NCBI RefSeq assembly: GCF_949987515.2
Contig: NW_027192658.1
Span: 806,001 to 870,000, forward strand
Length of the DNA stretch: 64,000 bases
Direction: 5' to 3'
DNA from: Delphinus delphis
Taxonomy: Eukaryota; Chordata; Mammalia; Artiodactyla; Delphinidae
Of this stretch, positions 36,299 to 48,926 are shown piece after piece. Each line of letters opens with the position of its first letter. Position 1 is the first letter of the stretch. The notes under the pieces are model-generated. The model made no database searches. It was given only the letters and a program-made list of their open reading frames with translations, and was not told the DNA's origin. The translations under genes were made by a program, and so were the position numbers.

Positions 36299-37876
36299 AT
36301 GGTACCCATTCCAAGGGTTTCAACTATCCAGGTTTAAGGTATTCTTCCTTCAGCTAAAACATGCATGTGGAACCTAGAGTATGATCAACCATGTGATCGG
36401 GAGACGTGTTCAAATATGTCTCAGTTTTCCTCCCCTGGTACTCGGGTGCAACATTCCAGACGCTTTCCTAACACTCTCCCCACTTGGAGAGTCAGCGCCT
36501 TTAACCTCCTGTTTGGCCCAGTTTGCAATTTCTGCGGAAGATGAACAGGAATAGCGAGAACCAATGAGAGGCTAGCTGGAGGTGTCTGGACGGGCAAATT
36601 TAACTCTCATTTCCCACCAGGAAGAGGAAATAACCAAAGGCTCAGCGTGCCGTACCGGAGCCAGATTAGGGCCTGAAGCCATCCTGCGGTGTTGCGGCCA
36701 GCTCAAAAGAAAGCGAGTTGAAGAAAGGAGCTCAGGGGCACTGTAATTCACAAACCTGCAGAGTTATAAATGACAGCTATCGTCCAAAAATAGACTGAAG
36801 TAAGGCTGCCAAGAGGACTTGAAAGCGGGGCAGAATTGCAGGAAACCGATTTCAGGAGGTAGACTGGAATTGCATTGAAAGCATAGGAAAAGAGGCAGAA
36901 CGTCCACAATGATGCACTTGGCCAAAAAGGGCGTATGCGTTTTTTCCTGAATATATTCAGGAAAAAACGCATACGCCCTTTTTGGCCAACCAAGCAAGCT
37001 TGCAAAGGAAATCTGCACTACAATGAAGTCTCACTTCCCCCCGGCCAAAAGGGCCATCTGAAAAAAGTGTAAAATCCAGAAAGGCAACAGGCCATTGAGA
37101 ACTGGGAGCCTTGTTATGCTGATGGGCGGGATGTAAATTGCCAACAGACACTCGGGAGAAGTGTATGGTGTTTCCTGAAACATCTAAAAAACAAAGCAAC
37201 AGAGCCTAGGGCACTTCCACTTATGGTCCTATAGCTTAGGGAAATTAAAATCAAAAAGACACAGCCACCCCAAAGTTTGGAACGGCTCTGTTTACAAGAA
37301 CCTCGTTTACAGTACAAGTTCAACATCGCAGAAAGTGAAAAATGGATAAAGAAGTTGTGGTATTTACTTACAAAGCAATATCACTCAGCAATGAAATCTG
37401 TGTCATCAGGCCCTTAGCAGCACAATGAGTGGATTCAGGTATGATGATTCTAACTGAAATAAGTCACACAGAAAAAGAAACATCATAAGATATCAGTAAT
37501 ACACGGAATGTAAACTTGGCTACACAGGAACTGAATTACAGAACAGAACAGGGTCTCAAATTTAGAAAACCAACTTATGCTTGCTTAAGGGTAAAGGTGA
37601 GTTGGGGTGCTGCATAAAACCAGAGATTGAAATGAGCACAGATAAAGTTCCTTAAGTCAAATATGGAATAGACAAGAGCTACTCCTTGCTCAACGAAATG
37701 GACTCAACACCGCATATTAAACGCCTAAGAATGTACCTGACTAGTAAGTATCTTAAAACCTATGGATTGCTATGTCTCCAAAAGAGAATCAAGCATGTGT
37801 ACAGGGGCATAAACGCAGCAGTGATAGGATTGGAGAGGTTCGCTGAGCAAATGAAGACCCTTTGAAGTCATATTGC
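36299..37876 (+). repeat. Monomer 24
   Basis: 1,578 bp, head AAGGGTTTCAACTATCC. Palindrome type B at 36918-36989, GGCC with AGGCAACAGG. It has CTTTCCTAAC, CCGGAGCCAG and GCTCAAAAG. The tail has TTCGCTGAGC, as in unit 21. Third unit of the trimer. Confidence 0.95.
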
Positions 37877-39454
37877 ATGGTACCCATTACACGGGTCTCA
37901 ACTCTCCAGGTTTAAGGTATTCTTCCTTCAGCTAAAACATGCATGTGGAACCCAAGTATGATCAACCATGTGAACGGGAGACGTGTTCAAATATGTCTCA
38001 GTTTTCCTCCCCTGGTACTCGGGTGCAACATTCCAGACGCTTTACTAACACTCTCCCCACTTGGAGAGTCAGCGCCTTTAACCTCCTGTTTGGCCCAGTT
38101 TGCAATTTCTGCGGAAGATGAACAGGAATAGCGAGAACCAATGAGAGGCTAGCTGGAGGTGTCTGGACGGGCAAATTTAACTCTCATTTCCCACCAGGAA
38201 GAGGAAATAACCAAAGGCTCAGCGTGCCGTACCGGAGCCAGATTAGGGCCTGAAGCCATCCTGCGGTGTTGCGGCCAGCTCAAAAGAAAGCGAGTTGAAG
38301 AAAGGAGCTCAGGGGCACTGTAATTCACAAACCTGCAGAGTTATAAATGACAGCTATCGTCCAAAAATAGACTGAAGTAAGGCTGCCAAGAGGACTTGAA
38401 AGCGGGGCAGAATTGCAGGAAACCGATTTCAGGAGGTAGACTGGAATTGCATTGAAAGCATAGGAAAAGAGGCAGAACGTCCACAATGATGCACTTGGCC
38501 AAAAAGGGCGTATGCGTTTTTTCCTGAATATATTCAGGAAAAAACGCATACGCCCTTTTTGGCCAACCAAGCAAGCTTGCAAAGGAAATCTGCACTACAA
38601 TGAAGTCTCAATTCCCCCCGGTCAAAAGGGCCATCTGAAAAAAGTGTAAAATCCAGAAAGGCAGGACAGGCCATGGAGAACTGGGAGCCTTGTTATGCTG
38701 ATGGGCGGGATGTAAATTGCCAACAGACACTCGGGAGAAGTGTATGGTGTTTCCTGAAACATCTAAAACACAAAGCAACAGAGCCTAGGGCACTGCCACT
38801 TATGGTCCTATAGCTTAGGGAAATTAAAATCAAAAAGACACAGCCACCCCAAAGTTTGGGACGCCTCTGTTTACAAGAACCTCGTTTACAGTACAAGTTC
38901 AACATCGCAGAAAGTGAAAAATGGATAAAGAAGTTGTGGTATTTACTTACAAAGCAATATCACTCAGCAATGAAATCTATGTCATCAGGCCCGTAGCAGC
39001 ATAATGAGTGGATTCAGGTACGATGATTCTAACTGAAATAAGTCACACAGAAAAAGAAACATCATAAGATATCACTAATACACGGAATTAAACTTGGCTA
39101 CACAGGAACTGCATTCCAAAATAGAACAGGGTCTCAAATTTAGAAAACCAACTTATGCTTGCTTAAGGGTAAAGGTGAGTTGGGGTGCTGCATAAAACCA
39201 GAGATTGAAATGAGCACAGATAAAGTTCCTTAAGCCAAATATGGAATAGACAAGAGCTACTCCTTGCTCAACGAAATGGACTCAACACCGCATATTAAAT
39301 GCCTAAGAATGTACCTGACTAGTAAGTATCTTAAAACCTATGGATTGCTATGTCTCCGAAAGAGAATCAAGCATGTGTACAGGGGCATAAACGCAGCAGT
39401 GATAGGATTGGAGAGGTTCGGTGAGCAAATGAAGACCCTTTGAAGTCATATTGC
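37877..39454 (+). repeat. Monomer 25
   Basis: 1,578 bp, near copy of unit 22: CTCAATTCCCCCC, TAAAACACAAAG, TTGGGACGCC, GGAATTAAACTTGG. Palindrome type B at 38495-38566. It differs from unit 22 by GCATTCCAAAATAG near 39111. Confidence 0.95.
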
Positions 39455-41032
39455 ATGGTACCCATTCCACGGGTTTCAACTACCCAGGTTTTAGGTATTC
39501 TTCCTTCAGCTAAAACATGCATGTGGAACCCAGAATATGATCAACCATGTGATCGGGAGACGTGTTCAAATATGTCTCAGTTTTCCTCCCCTGGTACTCG
39601 GGTGCAACATTCCAGACGCTTTACTAACACTCTCCCCACTTGGAGAGTCAGCGCCTTTAACCTCCTGTTTGGCACAGTTTGCAATTTCTGCGGAAGATGA
39701 ACAGGAATAGCGAGAACCAATGAGAGGCTAGCTGGAGGTGTCTGGACGGGCAAATTTAACTCTCATTTCCCAACAGGAAGAGGAAATAACCAAAGGCTCA
39801 GCGTGCCGTACCGGAACCAGATTAGGGCCTGAAGCCATCCTGCGGTGTTGCGGCCAGGTCACAAGAAAGCGAGTTGAAGAAAGGAGCTCAGGGGCACTGT
39901 AATTCACAAACCTGCAGAGTTATAAATGACAGCTATCGTCCAAAAATAGACTGAAGTAAGGCTGCCAAGAGGACTTGAAAGCGGGGCAGAATTGCAGGAA
40001 ACCGATTTCAGGAGGTAGACTGGAATTGCATTGAAAGCATAGGAAAAGAGGCAGAACGTCCACAATGATGCACTTGGCCAAAAAGGGCGTATGCGTTTTC
40101 TCCTGAATATATTCAGGAAAAAACGCATACGCCCTTTTTGGCCAACCAAGCAAGCTTGCAAAGGAAATCTCCACTACAATGAAGTCTCACTTCCCCCCGG
40201 CCAAAAGGGCCATCTGAAAAAAGTGTAAAATCCAGAAAGACAACAGGCCATTGAGAACTGGGAGCCTTGTTATGCTGATGGGCGGGATGTAAATTGCCAA
40301 CAGACACTTGGGAGAAGTGTATGGTGTTTCCTGAAACATCTAAAAAACAAAGCAACAGAGCCTAGGGCACTTCCACTTATGGTCCTATAGCTTAGGGAAA
40401 TTAAAATCAAAAAGACACAGCCACCCCAAAGTTTGGAACGGCTCTGTTTACAAGAACCTCGTTTACAGTACAAGTTCAACATCGCAGAAAGTGAAAAATG
40501 GATAAAGAAGTTGTGGTATTTACTTACAAAGCAATATCACTCAGCAATGAAATCTGTGTCATCAGGCCCTTAGCAGCACAATGAGTGGATTCAGGTATGA
40601 TGATTCTAACTGAAATAAGTCACACAGAAAAAGAAACATCATAAGATATCAGTAATACACGGAATGGAAACTTGGCTACACAGGAACTGAATTACAGAAC
40701 AGAACAGGGTCTCAAATTTAGAAAACCAACTTATTCTTGCTTAAGGGTAAAGGTGAGTTGGGGTGCTGCATAAAACCAGAGATTGAAATGAGCACAGATA
40801 AAGTTCCTTAAGCCAAATATGGAATAGACAAGAGCTACTCCTTGCTCAACGAAATGGACTCAACACCCCATATTAAACGCCTAAGAATGTACTTGACTAG
40901 TAAGTATCTTAAAACCTATGGATTGCTATGTCTCCGAAAGAGAATCAAGCATGTGTACAGGGGCATAAACGCAGCAGTGATAGGATTGGAGAGGTTCGGT
41001 GAGCAAATGAAGACCCTTTGAAGTCATATTGC
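39455..41032 (+). repeat. Monomer 26
   Basis: 1,578 bp, near copy of unit 23 (TTTTAGG, ACCCAGAATATG, CCCAACAGG). Palindrome type A at 40074-40145. Private AAATCTCCAC near 40167 and GTACTTGAC near 40889. Confidence 0.95.
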
Positions 41033-42611
41033 ATGGTACCCATTCCAAGGGTTTCAACTATCCAGGTTTAAGGTATTCTTCCTTCAGCTAAAACATGCAT
41101 GTGGAACCTAGAGTATGATCAACCATGTGAACGGGAGACGTGTTCAAATATGTCTCAGTTTTCCTCCCCTGGTACTCGGGTGCAACATTCCAGACGCTTT
41201 CCTAACACTCTCCCCACTTGGAGAGTCAGCGCCTTTAACCACCTGTTTGGCCCAGTTTGCAATTTCTGCGGAAGATGAACAGGAATAGCGAGAACCAATG
41301 AGAGGCTAGCTGGAGGTGTCTGGACGGGCAAATTTAACTCTCATTTCCCACCAGGAAGAGGAAATAACCAAAGGCTCAGCGTGCCGTACCGGAACAAGAT
41401 TAGGGCCTGAAGCCATCCTGCGATGTTGCGGCCAGCTCAAAAGAAAGCGAGTTGAAGAAAGGAGCTCAGGGGCACTGTAATTCACAAACCTGCAGAGTTA
41501 TAAATGAGAACTATCGTCCAAAAATAGACTGAAGTAAGGCTGCCAAGAGGACTTGAAAGCGGGGCAGAATTGCAGGAAACCGATTTCAGGAGGTAGACTG
41601 GAATTGCATTGAAAGCATAGGAAAAGAGGCAGAACGTCCACAATGATGCACTTGGCCAAAAAGGACGTATGCGTTTTTTCCTGAATATATTCAGGAAAAA
41701 ACGCATACGCCCTTTTTGGCCAACCAAGCAAGCTTGCAAAGGAAATCTGCACTACAATGAAGTCTCACTTCCCCCCGGTCAAAAGGGCCATCTGAAAAAA
41801 GTGTAAAATCCAGAAAGGCAGGACAGGTCATGGAGAACTGGGAGCTTTGTTATGCTGATGGGCGGGATGTAAATTGCCATCAACCACTCAGGAGAAGTGT
41901 ATGGTGTTTCCTGAAACATCTAAAAAACAAAGCAACAGAGCCTAGGGCACTGCCACTTATGGTCCTATAGCTTAGGGAAATTAAAATCAAAAAGACACAG
42001 CCACCCCAAAGTTTGGAACGGCTCTGTTTACAAGAACCTCGTTTACAGTACAAGTTCAACATCGCAGAAAGTGAAAAATGGATAAAGAAGTTGTGGTATT
42101 TACTTACAAAGCAATATCACTCAGCAATGAAATCTGTGTCATCAGGCCCTTAGCAGCACAATGAGTGGATTCAGGTATGATGATTCTAACTGAAGTAAGT
42201 CACACAGAAAAAGAAACATCATAAGATATCAGTAATACACGGAATGTAAACTTGGCTACACAGGAACTGAATTACAGAACAGAACAGGGTCTCAAATTTA
42301 GAAAACAACTTATGCTTGCTTAAGGGTAAAGGTGAGCTGGGGTGCTGCATAAAACCAGAGATTGAAATGACCACAGATAAAGTTCCTTAAGCCAAATATG
42401 GAATAGACAAGAGCTACTCCTTGCTCAACGAAATGGACTCAACACCGCATATTAAACGCCTAAGAATGTACCTGACTAGTAAGTATCTTAAAACCTATGG
42501 ATTGCTATGTCTCCGAAAGAGAATCAAGCATGTGTACAGGGGCATAAACGCAGCAGTGATAGGATTGGAGAGGTTCGGTGAGCAAATGAAGACCCTTTGA
42601 AGTCATATTGC
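41033..42611 (+). repeat. Monomer 27, chimeric
   Basis: 1,579 bp. The left half resembles unit 24 (AAGGGTTTCAACTATCC, CTTTCCTAAC). From about 41,660 it is the unit 29 type. Palindrome type B at 41652-41723 with G-to-A at 41665, a change shared with unit 29. It has GGTC, AGGCAGGACAGGTCATGG and GCCATCAACC. Private ATGAGAACTATCG near 41504. Confidence 0.95.
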
Positions 42612-44190
42612 ATGGTACCCATTACACGGGTCTTAACTCTCCATGTTTAAGGTATTCTTCCTTCAGCTAAAACATGCATGTGGAACCCAAGTATGATCAA
42701 CCATGTGAACGGGAGACGTGTTCAAATATGTCTCAGTTTTCCTCCCCTGGTACTCGGGTGCAACATTCCAGACGCTTTACTAACACTCTCCCCACTTGGA
42801 GAGTCAGCGCCTTTAACCTCCTGTTTGGCCCAGTTTGCAATTTCTGCGGAAGATGAACAGGAATAGCGAGAACCAATGAGAGGCTAGCTGGAGGTGTCTG
42901 GACGGGCAAATTTAACTCTCATTTCCCACCAGGAAGAGGAATTAACCAAAGGCTCAGCGTGCCGGGCCGGAACCAGATTAGGGCCTGAAGCCATCCTGCG
43001 GTGTTGCGGCCAGGTCACAAGAAAGCGAGTTGAAGAAAGGAGCTCAGGGGCACTGTAATTCACAAACCTGCAGAGTTATAAATGACAGCTATCGTCCAAA
43101 AATAGACTGAAGTAAGGCTGCCAAGAGGACTTGAAAGCGGGGCAGAATTGCAGGAAACCGATTTCAGGAGGTAGACTGGAATTGCATTGAAAGCATAGGA
43201 AAAGAGGCAGAACGTCCACAATGATGCACTTGGCCAAAAAGGGCGTATGCGTTTTTTCCTGAATATATTCAGGAAAAAACGCATACGCCCTTTTTGGCCA
43301 ACCAAGCAAGCTTGCAAAGGAAATCTGCACTACAATGAAGTCTCACTTCCCCCCGGTCAAAAGGGCCATCTGAAAAAAGTGTAAAATCCAGAAAGGCAGG
43401 ACAGGCCATGGAGAACTGGGAGCCTTGTTATGCTGATGGGCGGGATGTAAATTGCCAACAACCACTCGGGAGAAGTGTATGGTGTTTCCTGAAACATCTA
43501 AAAAACAAAGCAACAGAACCTAGGGCACTTCCACTTATGGTCCTATAGCTTAGGGAAATTAAAATCAAAAAGACACAGCCACCCCAAAGTTTGGAACGGC
43601 TCTGTTTACAAGAACCTCGTTTACAGTACAAGTTCAACATCGCAGAAAGTGAAAAATGGATAAAGAAGTTGTGGTATTTACTTACAAAGCAATATCACTC
43701 AGCAATGAAATCTGTGTCATCAGGCCCTTAGCAGCACAATGAGTGGATTCAGGTATGATGATTCTAACTGAAATAAGTCACACAGAAAAAGAAACATCAT
43801 AAGATATCAGTAATACACGGAATGTAAACTTGACTACACAGGAACTGAATTACAGAACAGAACAGGGTCTCAAATTTAGAAAACCAACTTATGCTTGCTT
43901 AAGGGTAAAGGTGAGTTGGGGTGCTGCATAAAACCAGAGATTGAAATGAGCACAGATAAATTTCCTTAAGTCAAATATGGAATAGACAAGAGCTACTCCT
44001 TGCTCAACGAAATGGACTCAACACCGCATATTAAACGCCTAAGAATGTACCTGACTAGTAAGTATCTTAAAACCTATGGATTGCTATGTCTCCGAAAGAG
44101 AATCAAGCATGTGTACAGGGGCATAAACGCAGCAGTGATAGGATTGGAGAGGTTCGGTGAGCAAATGAAGACCCTTTGAAGTCATATTGC
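42612..44190 (+). repeat. Monomer 28
   Basis: 1,579 bp, head ACACGGGTCTTAACTCTCCATG, shared only with unit 30. Palindrome type B at 43230-43301, GGTC. It has CAGCGTGCCGGGCC, CTTGACTACACAGG and AAATTTCCTTAAG. Middle unit of a duplicated dimer. Confidence 0.95.
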
Positions 44191-45768
44191 ATGGTACCCA
44201 TTACACGGGTCTTAACTCTCCAGGTTTAAGGTATTCTTCCTTCAGCTAAAACATGCATGTGGAACCCAAGTATGATCAACCATGTGATCGGGAGACGTGT
44301 TCAAATATGTCTCAGTTTTCCTCCCCTGGTATTCGGGTGCAACATTCCAGACGCTTTACTAACACTCTCCCCACTTGGAGAGTCAGTCCCTTTAACCTCC
44401 TCTTTGGCCCAGTTTGCAATTTCTGCGGAAGATGAACAGGAATAGCGAGAACCAATGAGAGGCTAGCTGGAGGTGTCTGGACGGGCAAATTTAACTCTCA
44501 TTTCCCACCAGGAAGAGGAATTAACCAAAGGCTCAGCATGCCGGGCCGGAACCAGATTAGGGCCTGAAGCCATCCTGTGGTGTTACGGCCAGGTCACAAG
44601 AAAGCGAGTTGAAGAAAGGAGCTCAGGGGCACTGTAATTCACAAACCTGCAGAGTTATAAATCACAGCTATCGTCCAAAAATAGACTGAAGTAAGGCTGC
44701 CAAGAGGACTTGAAAGCGGGGCAGAATTGCAGGAAACCGATTTCAGGAGGTAGACTGGAATTGCATTGAAAGCATAGGAAAAGAGGCAGAACGTCCACAA
44801 TGATGCACTTGGCCAAAAAGGACGTATGCGTTTTTTCCTGAATATATTCAGGAAAAAACGCATACGCCCTTTTTGGCCAACCAAGCAAGCTTGCAAAGGA
44901 AATCTGCACTACAATGAAGTCTCACTTCCCCCCGGTCAAAAGGGCCATCTGAAAAAAGTGTAAAATCCAGAAAGGCAGGACAGGTCATGGAGAACTGGGA
45001 GCTTTGTTATGCTGATGGGCGGGATGTAAATTGCCATCAACCACTCAGGAGAAGTGTATGGTGTTTCCTGAAACATCTAAAAAACAAAGCAACAGAGCCT
45101 AGGGCACTGCCACTTATGGTCCTATAGCTTAGGGAAATTAAAATCAAAAAGACACAGCCACCCCAAAGTTTGGAACGGCTCTGTTTACAAGAACCTCGTT
45201 TACAGTACAAGTTCAACATCGCAGAAAGTGAAAAATGGATAAAGAAGTTGTGGTATTTACTTACAAAGCAATATCACTCAGCAATGAAATCTGTGTCATC
45301 AGGCCCTTAGCAGCACAATGAGTGGATTCAGGTATGATGATTCTAACTGAAGTAAGTCACACAGAAAAAGAAACATCATAAGATATCAGTAATACACGGA
45401 ATGTAAACTTGGCTACACAGGAACTGAATTACAGAACAGAACAGGGTCTCAAATTTAGAAAACAACTTATGCTTGCTTAAGGGTAAAGGTGAGCTGGGGT
45501 GCTGCATAAAACCAGAGATTGAAATGACCACAGATAAAGTTCCTTAAGCCAAATATGGAATAGACAAGAGCTACTCCTTGCTCAACGAAATGGACTCAAC
45601 ACCGCATATTAAACGCCTAAGAATGTACCTGACTAGTAAGTATCTTAAAACCTATGGATTGCTATGTCTCCGAAAGAGAATCAAGCATGTGTACAGGGGC
45701 ATAAACGCAGCAGTGATAGGATTGGAGAGGTTCGGTGAGCAAATGAAGACCCTTTGAAGTCATATTGC
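44191..45768 (+). repeat. Monomer 29, chimeric
   Basis: 1,578 bp. The left half is shared with unit 31 (TATTCGGGTG, CCTCTTTGG, CCTGTGGTG). The right half is shared with unit 27 (GCCATCAACC). Palindrome type B at 44809-44880 with G-to-A at 44822. Private TTACGGCC near 44583 and AAATCACAGC near 44661. Confidence 0.95.
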
Positions 45769-47347
45769 ATGGTACCCATTACACGGGTCTTAACTCTCCA
45801 TGTTTAAGGTATTCTTCCTTCAGCTAAAACATGCATGTGGAACCCAAGTATGATCAACCATGTGAACGGGAGACGTGTTCAAATATGTCTCAGTTTTCCT
45901 CCCCTGGTACTCGGGTGCAACATTCCAGACGCTTTACTAACACTCTCCCCACTTGGAGAGTCAGCGCCTTTAACCTCCTGTTTGGCCCAGTTTGCAATTT
46001 CTGCGGAAGATGAACAGGAATAGCGAGAACCAATGAGAGGCTAGCTGGAGGTGTCTGGACGGGCAAATTTAACTCTCATTTCCCACCAGGAAGAGGAATT
46101 AACCAAAGGCTCAGCGTGCCGGGCCGGAACCAGATTAGGGCCTGAAGCCATCCTGCGGTGTTGCGGCCAGGTCACAAGAAAGCGAGTTGAAGAAAGGAGC
46201 TCAGGGGCACTGTAATTCACAAACCTGCAGAGTTATAAATGACAGCTATCGTCCAAAAATAGACTGAAGTAAGGCTGCCAAGAGGACTTGAAAGCGGGGC
46301 AGAATTGCAGGAAACCGATTTCAGGAGGTAGACTGGAATTGCATTGAAAGCATAGGAAAAGAGGCAGAACGTCCACAATGATGCACTTGGCCAAAAAGGG
46401 CGTATGCGTTTTTTCCTGAATATATTCAGGAAAAAACGCATACGCCCTTTTTGGCCAACCAAGCAAGCTTGCAAAGGAAATCTGCACTACAATGAAGTCT
46501 CACTTCCCCCCGGTCAAAAGGGCCATCTGAAAAAAGTGTAAAATCCAGAAAGGCAGGACAGGCCATGGAGAACTGGGAGCCTTGTTATGCTGATGGGCGG
46601 GATGTAAATTGCCAACAACCACTCAGGAGAAGTGTATGGTGTTTCCTGAAACATCTAAAAAACAAAGCAACAGAACCTAGGGCACTTCCACTTATGGTCC
46701 TATAGCTTAGGGAAATTAAAATCAAAAAGACACAGCCACCCCAAAGTTTGGAACGGCTCTGTTTACAAGAACCTCGTTTACAGTACAAGTTCAACATCGC
46801 AGAAAGTGAAAAATGGATAAAGAAGTTGTGGTATTTACTTACAAAGCAATATCACTCAGCAATGAAATCTGTGTCATCAGGCCCTTAGCAGCACAATGAG
46901 TGGATTCAGGTATGATGATTCTAACTGAAATAAGTCACACAGAAAAAGAAACATCATAAGATATCAGTAATACACGGAATGTAAACTTGACTACACAGGA
47001 ACTGAATTACAGAACAGAACAGGGTCTCAAATTTAGAAAACCAACTTATGCTTGCTTAAGGGTAAAGGTGAGTTGGGGTGCTGCATAAAACCAGAGATTG
47101 AAATGAGCACAGATAAATTTCCTTAAGTCAAATATGGAATAGACAAGAGCTACTCCTTGCTCAACGAAATGGACTCAACACCGCATATTAAACGCCTAAG
47201 AATGTACCTGACTAGTAAGTATCTTAAAACCTATGGATTGCTATGTCTCCGAAAGAGAATCAAGCATGTGTACAGGGGCATAAACGCAGCAGTGATAGGA
47301 TTGGAGAGGTTCGGTGAGCAAATGAAGACCCTTTGAAGTCATATTGC
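45769..47347 (+). repeat. Monomer 30
   Basis: 1,579 bp, near copy of unit 28 (CTCTCCATG, CAGCGTGCCGGGCC, CTTGACTACACAGG, AAATTTCCTTAAG). Palindrome type B at 46387-46458. Confidence 0.95.
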
Positions 47348-48926
47348 ATGGTACCCATTACACGGGTCTTAACTCTCCAGGTTTAAGGTATTCTTCCTTC
47401 AGCTAAAACATGCATGTGGAACCCAAGTATGATCAACCATGTGATCGGGAGACGTGTTCAAATATGTCTCAGTTTTCCTCCCCTGGTATTCGGGTGCAAC
47501 ATTCCAGACGCTTTACTAACACTCTCCCCACTTGGAGAGTCAGTCCCTTTAACCTCCTCTTTGGCCCAGTTTGCAATTTCTGCGGAAGATGAACAGGAAT
47601 AGCGAGAACCAATGAGAGGCTAGCTGGAGGTGTCTGGACGGGCAAATTTAACTCTCATTTCCCACCAGGAAGAGGAATTAACCAAAGGCTCAGCATGCCG
47701 GGCCGGAACCAGATTAGGGCCTGAAGCCATCCTGTGGTGTTGCGGCCAGGTCACAAGAAAGCGAGTTGAAGAAAGGAGCTCAGGGGCACTGTAATTCACA
47801 AACCTGCAGAGTTATAAATGACAGCTATCGTCCAAAAATAGACTGAAGTAAGGCTGCCAAGAGGACTTGAAAGCGGGGCAGAATTGCAGGAAACCGATTT
47901 CAGGAGGTAGACTGGAATTGCATTGAAAGCATAGGAAAAGAGGCAGAACGTCCACAATGATGCACTTGGCCAAAAAGGGCGTATGCGTTTTTTCCTGAAT
48001 ATATTCAGGAAAAAACGCATACGCCCTTTTTGGCCAACCAAGCAAGCTTGCAAAGGAAATCTGCACTACAATGAAGTCTCACTTCCCCCCGGTCAAAAGG
48101 GCCATCTGAAAAAAGTGTAAAATCCAGAAAGGCAGGACAGGCCATGGAGAACTGAGAGCCTTGTTATGCTGATGGGCGGGATGTAAATTGCCAACAGACA
48201 CTCGGGAGAAGTGTATGGTGTTTCCTGAAACATCTAAAAAACAATGCAACAGAGCCTAGGGCACTGCCACTTATGGTCCTATAGCTTAGGGAAATTAAAA
48301 TCAAAAAGACACAGCCACCCCAAAGTTTGGGACGCCTCTGTTTACAAGAACCTCGTTTACAGTACAAGTTCAACATCGTAGAAAGTGAAAAATGGATAAA
48401 GAAGTTGTGGTATTTACTTACAAAGCAATATCACTCAGCAATGAAATCTATGTCATCAGGCCCTTAGCATCACAATGAGTGGATTCAGGTATGATGATTC
48501 TAACTGAAATAAGTCACACAGAAAAAGAAACATCATAAGATATCAGTAATACACGGAATGTAAACTTGGCTACACAGGAACTGAATTACAGAACAGAACA
48601 GGGTCTCAAATTTAGAAAACCAACTTATGCTTGCTTAAGGGTAAAGGTGAGTTGGGGTGCTGCATAAAACCAGAGATTGAAATGAGCACAGATAAAGTTC
48701 CTTAAGTCAAATATGGAATAGACAAGAGCTACTCCTTGCTCAACGAAATGGACTCAACACCGCATATTAAACGCCTAAGAATGTACCTGACTAGTAAGTA
48801 TCGTAAAACCTATGGATTGCTATATCTCCAAAAGAGAATCAAGCATGTGTACAGGGGCATAAACGCAGCAGTGATAGGATTGGAGAGGTTCGGTGAGCAA
48901 ATGAAGACCCTTTGAAGTCATATTGC
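47348..48926 (+). repeat. Monomer 31
   Basis: 1,579 bp, left half as unit 29 (TATTCGGGTG, CCTCTTTGG). The right half is of the TTGGGACGCC type with ATCGTAGAAAG and TTAGCATCAC, as later in units 36, 37 and 39. Palindrome type B at 47966-48037. Private ACTGAGAGCC near 48153, ACAATGCAAC near 48241 and CTATATCTCC near 48822. Confidence 0.95.

Larger units (their letters stand above)
33143..42611 (+). repeat. Tandemly duplicated trimer (units 22-24 = units 25-27)
   Basis: The order of three distinct unit types is repeated at an offset of 4,734 bp, three times 1,578. Units 22/25 share CTCAATTCC and TAAAACAC. Units 23/26 share TTTTAGG and ACCCAGAATATG. Units 24/27 share AAGGGTTTCAACTATCC. The copy fades inside unit 27. 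Confidence 0.85.
41660..47950 (+). repeat. Tandemly duplicated dimer, shifted phase (27b-28-29a = 29b-30-31a)
   Basis: The offset is 3,157 bp. Shared rare markers are the palindrome-arm G-to-A (41665 and 44822), GCCATCAACC, CTCTCCATG and TATTCGGGTG. Both ends of the duplicated piece fall inside units, close to the palindrome. Confidence 0.85.
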
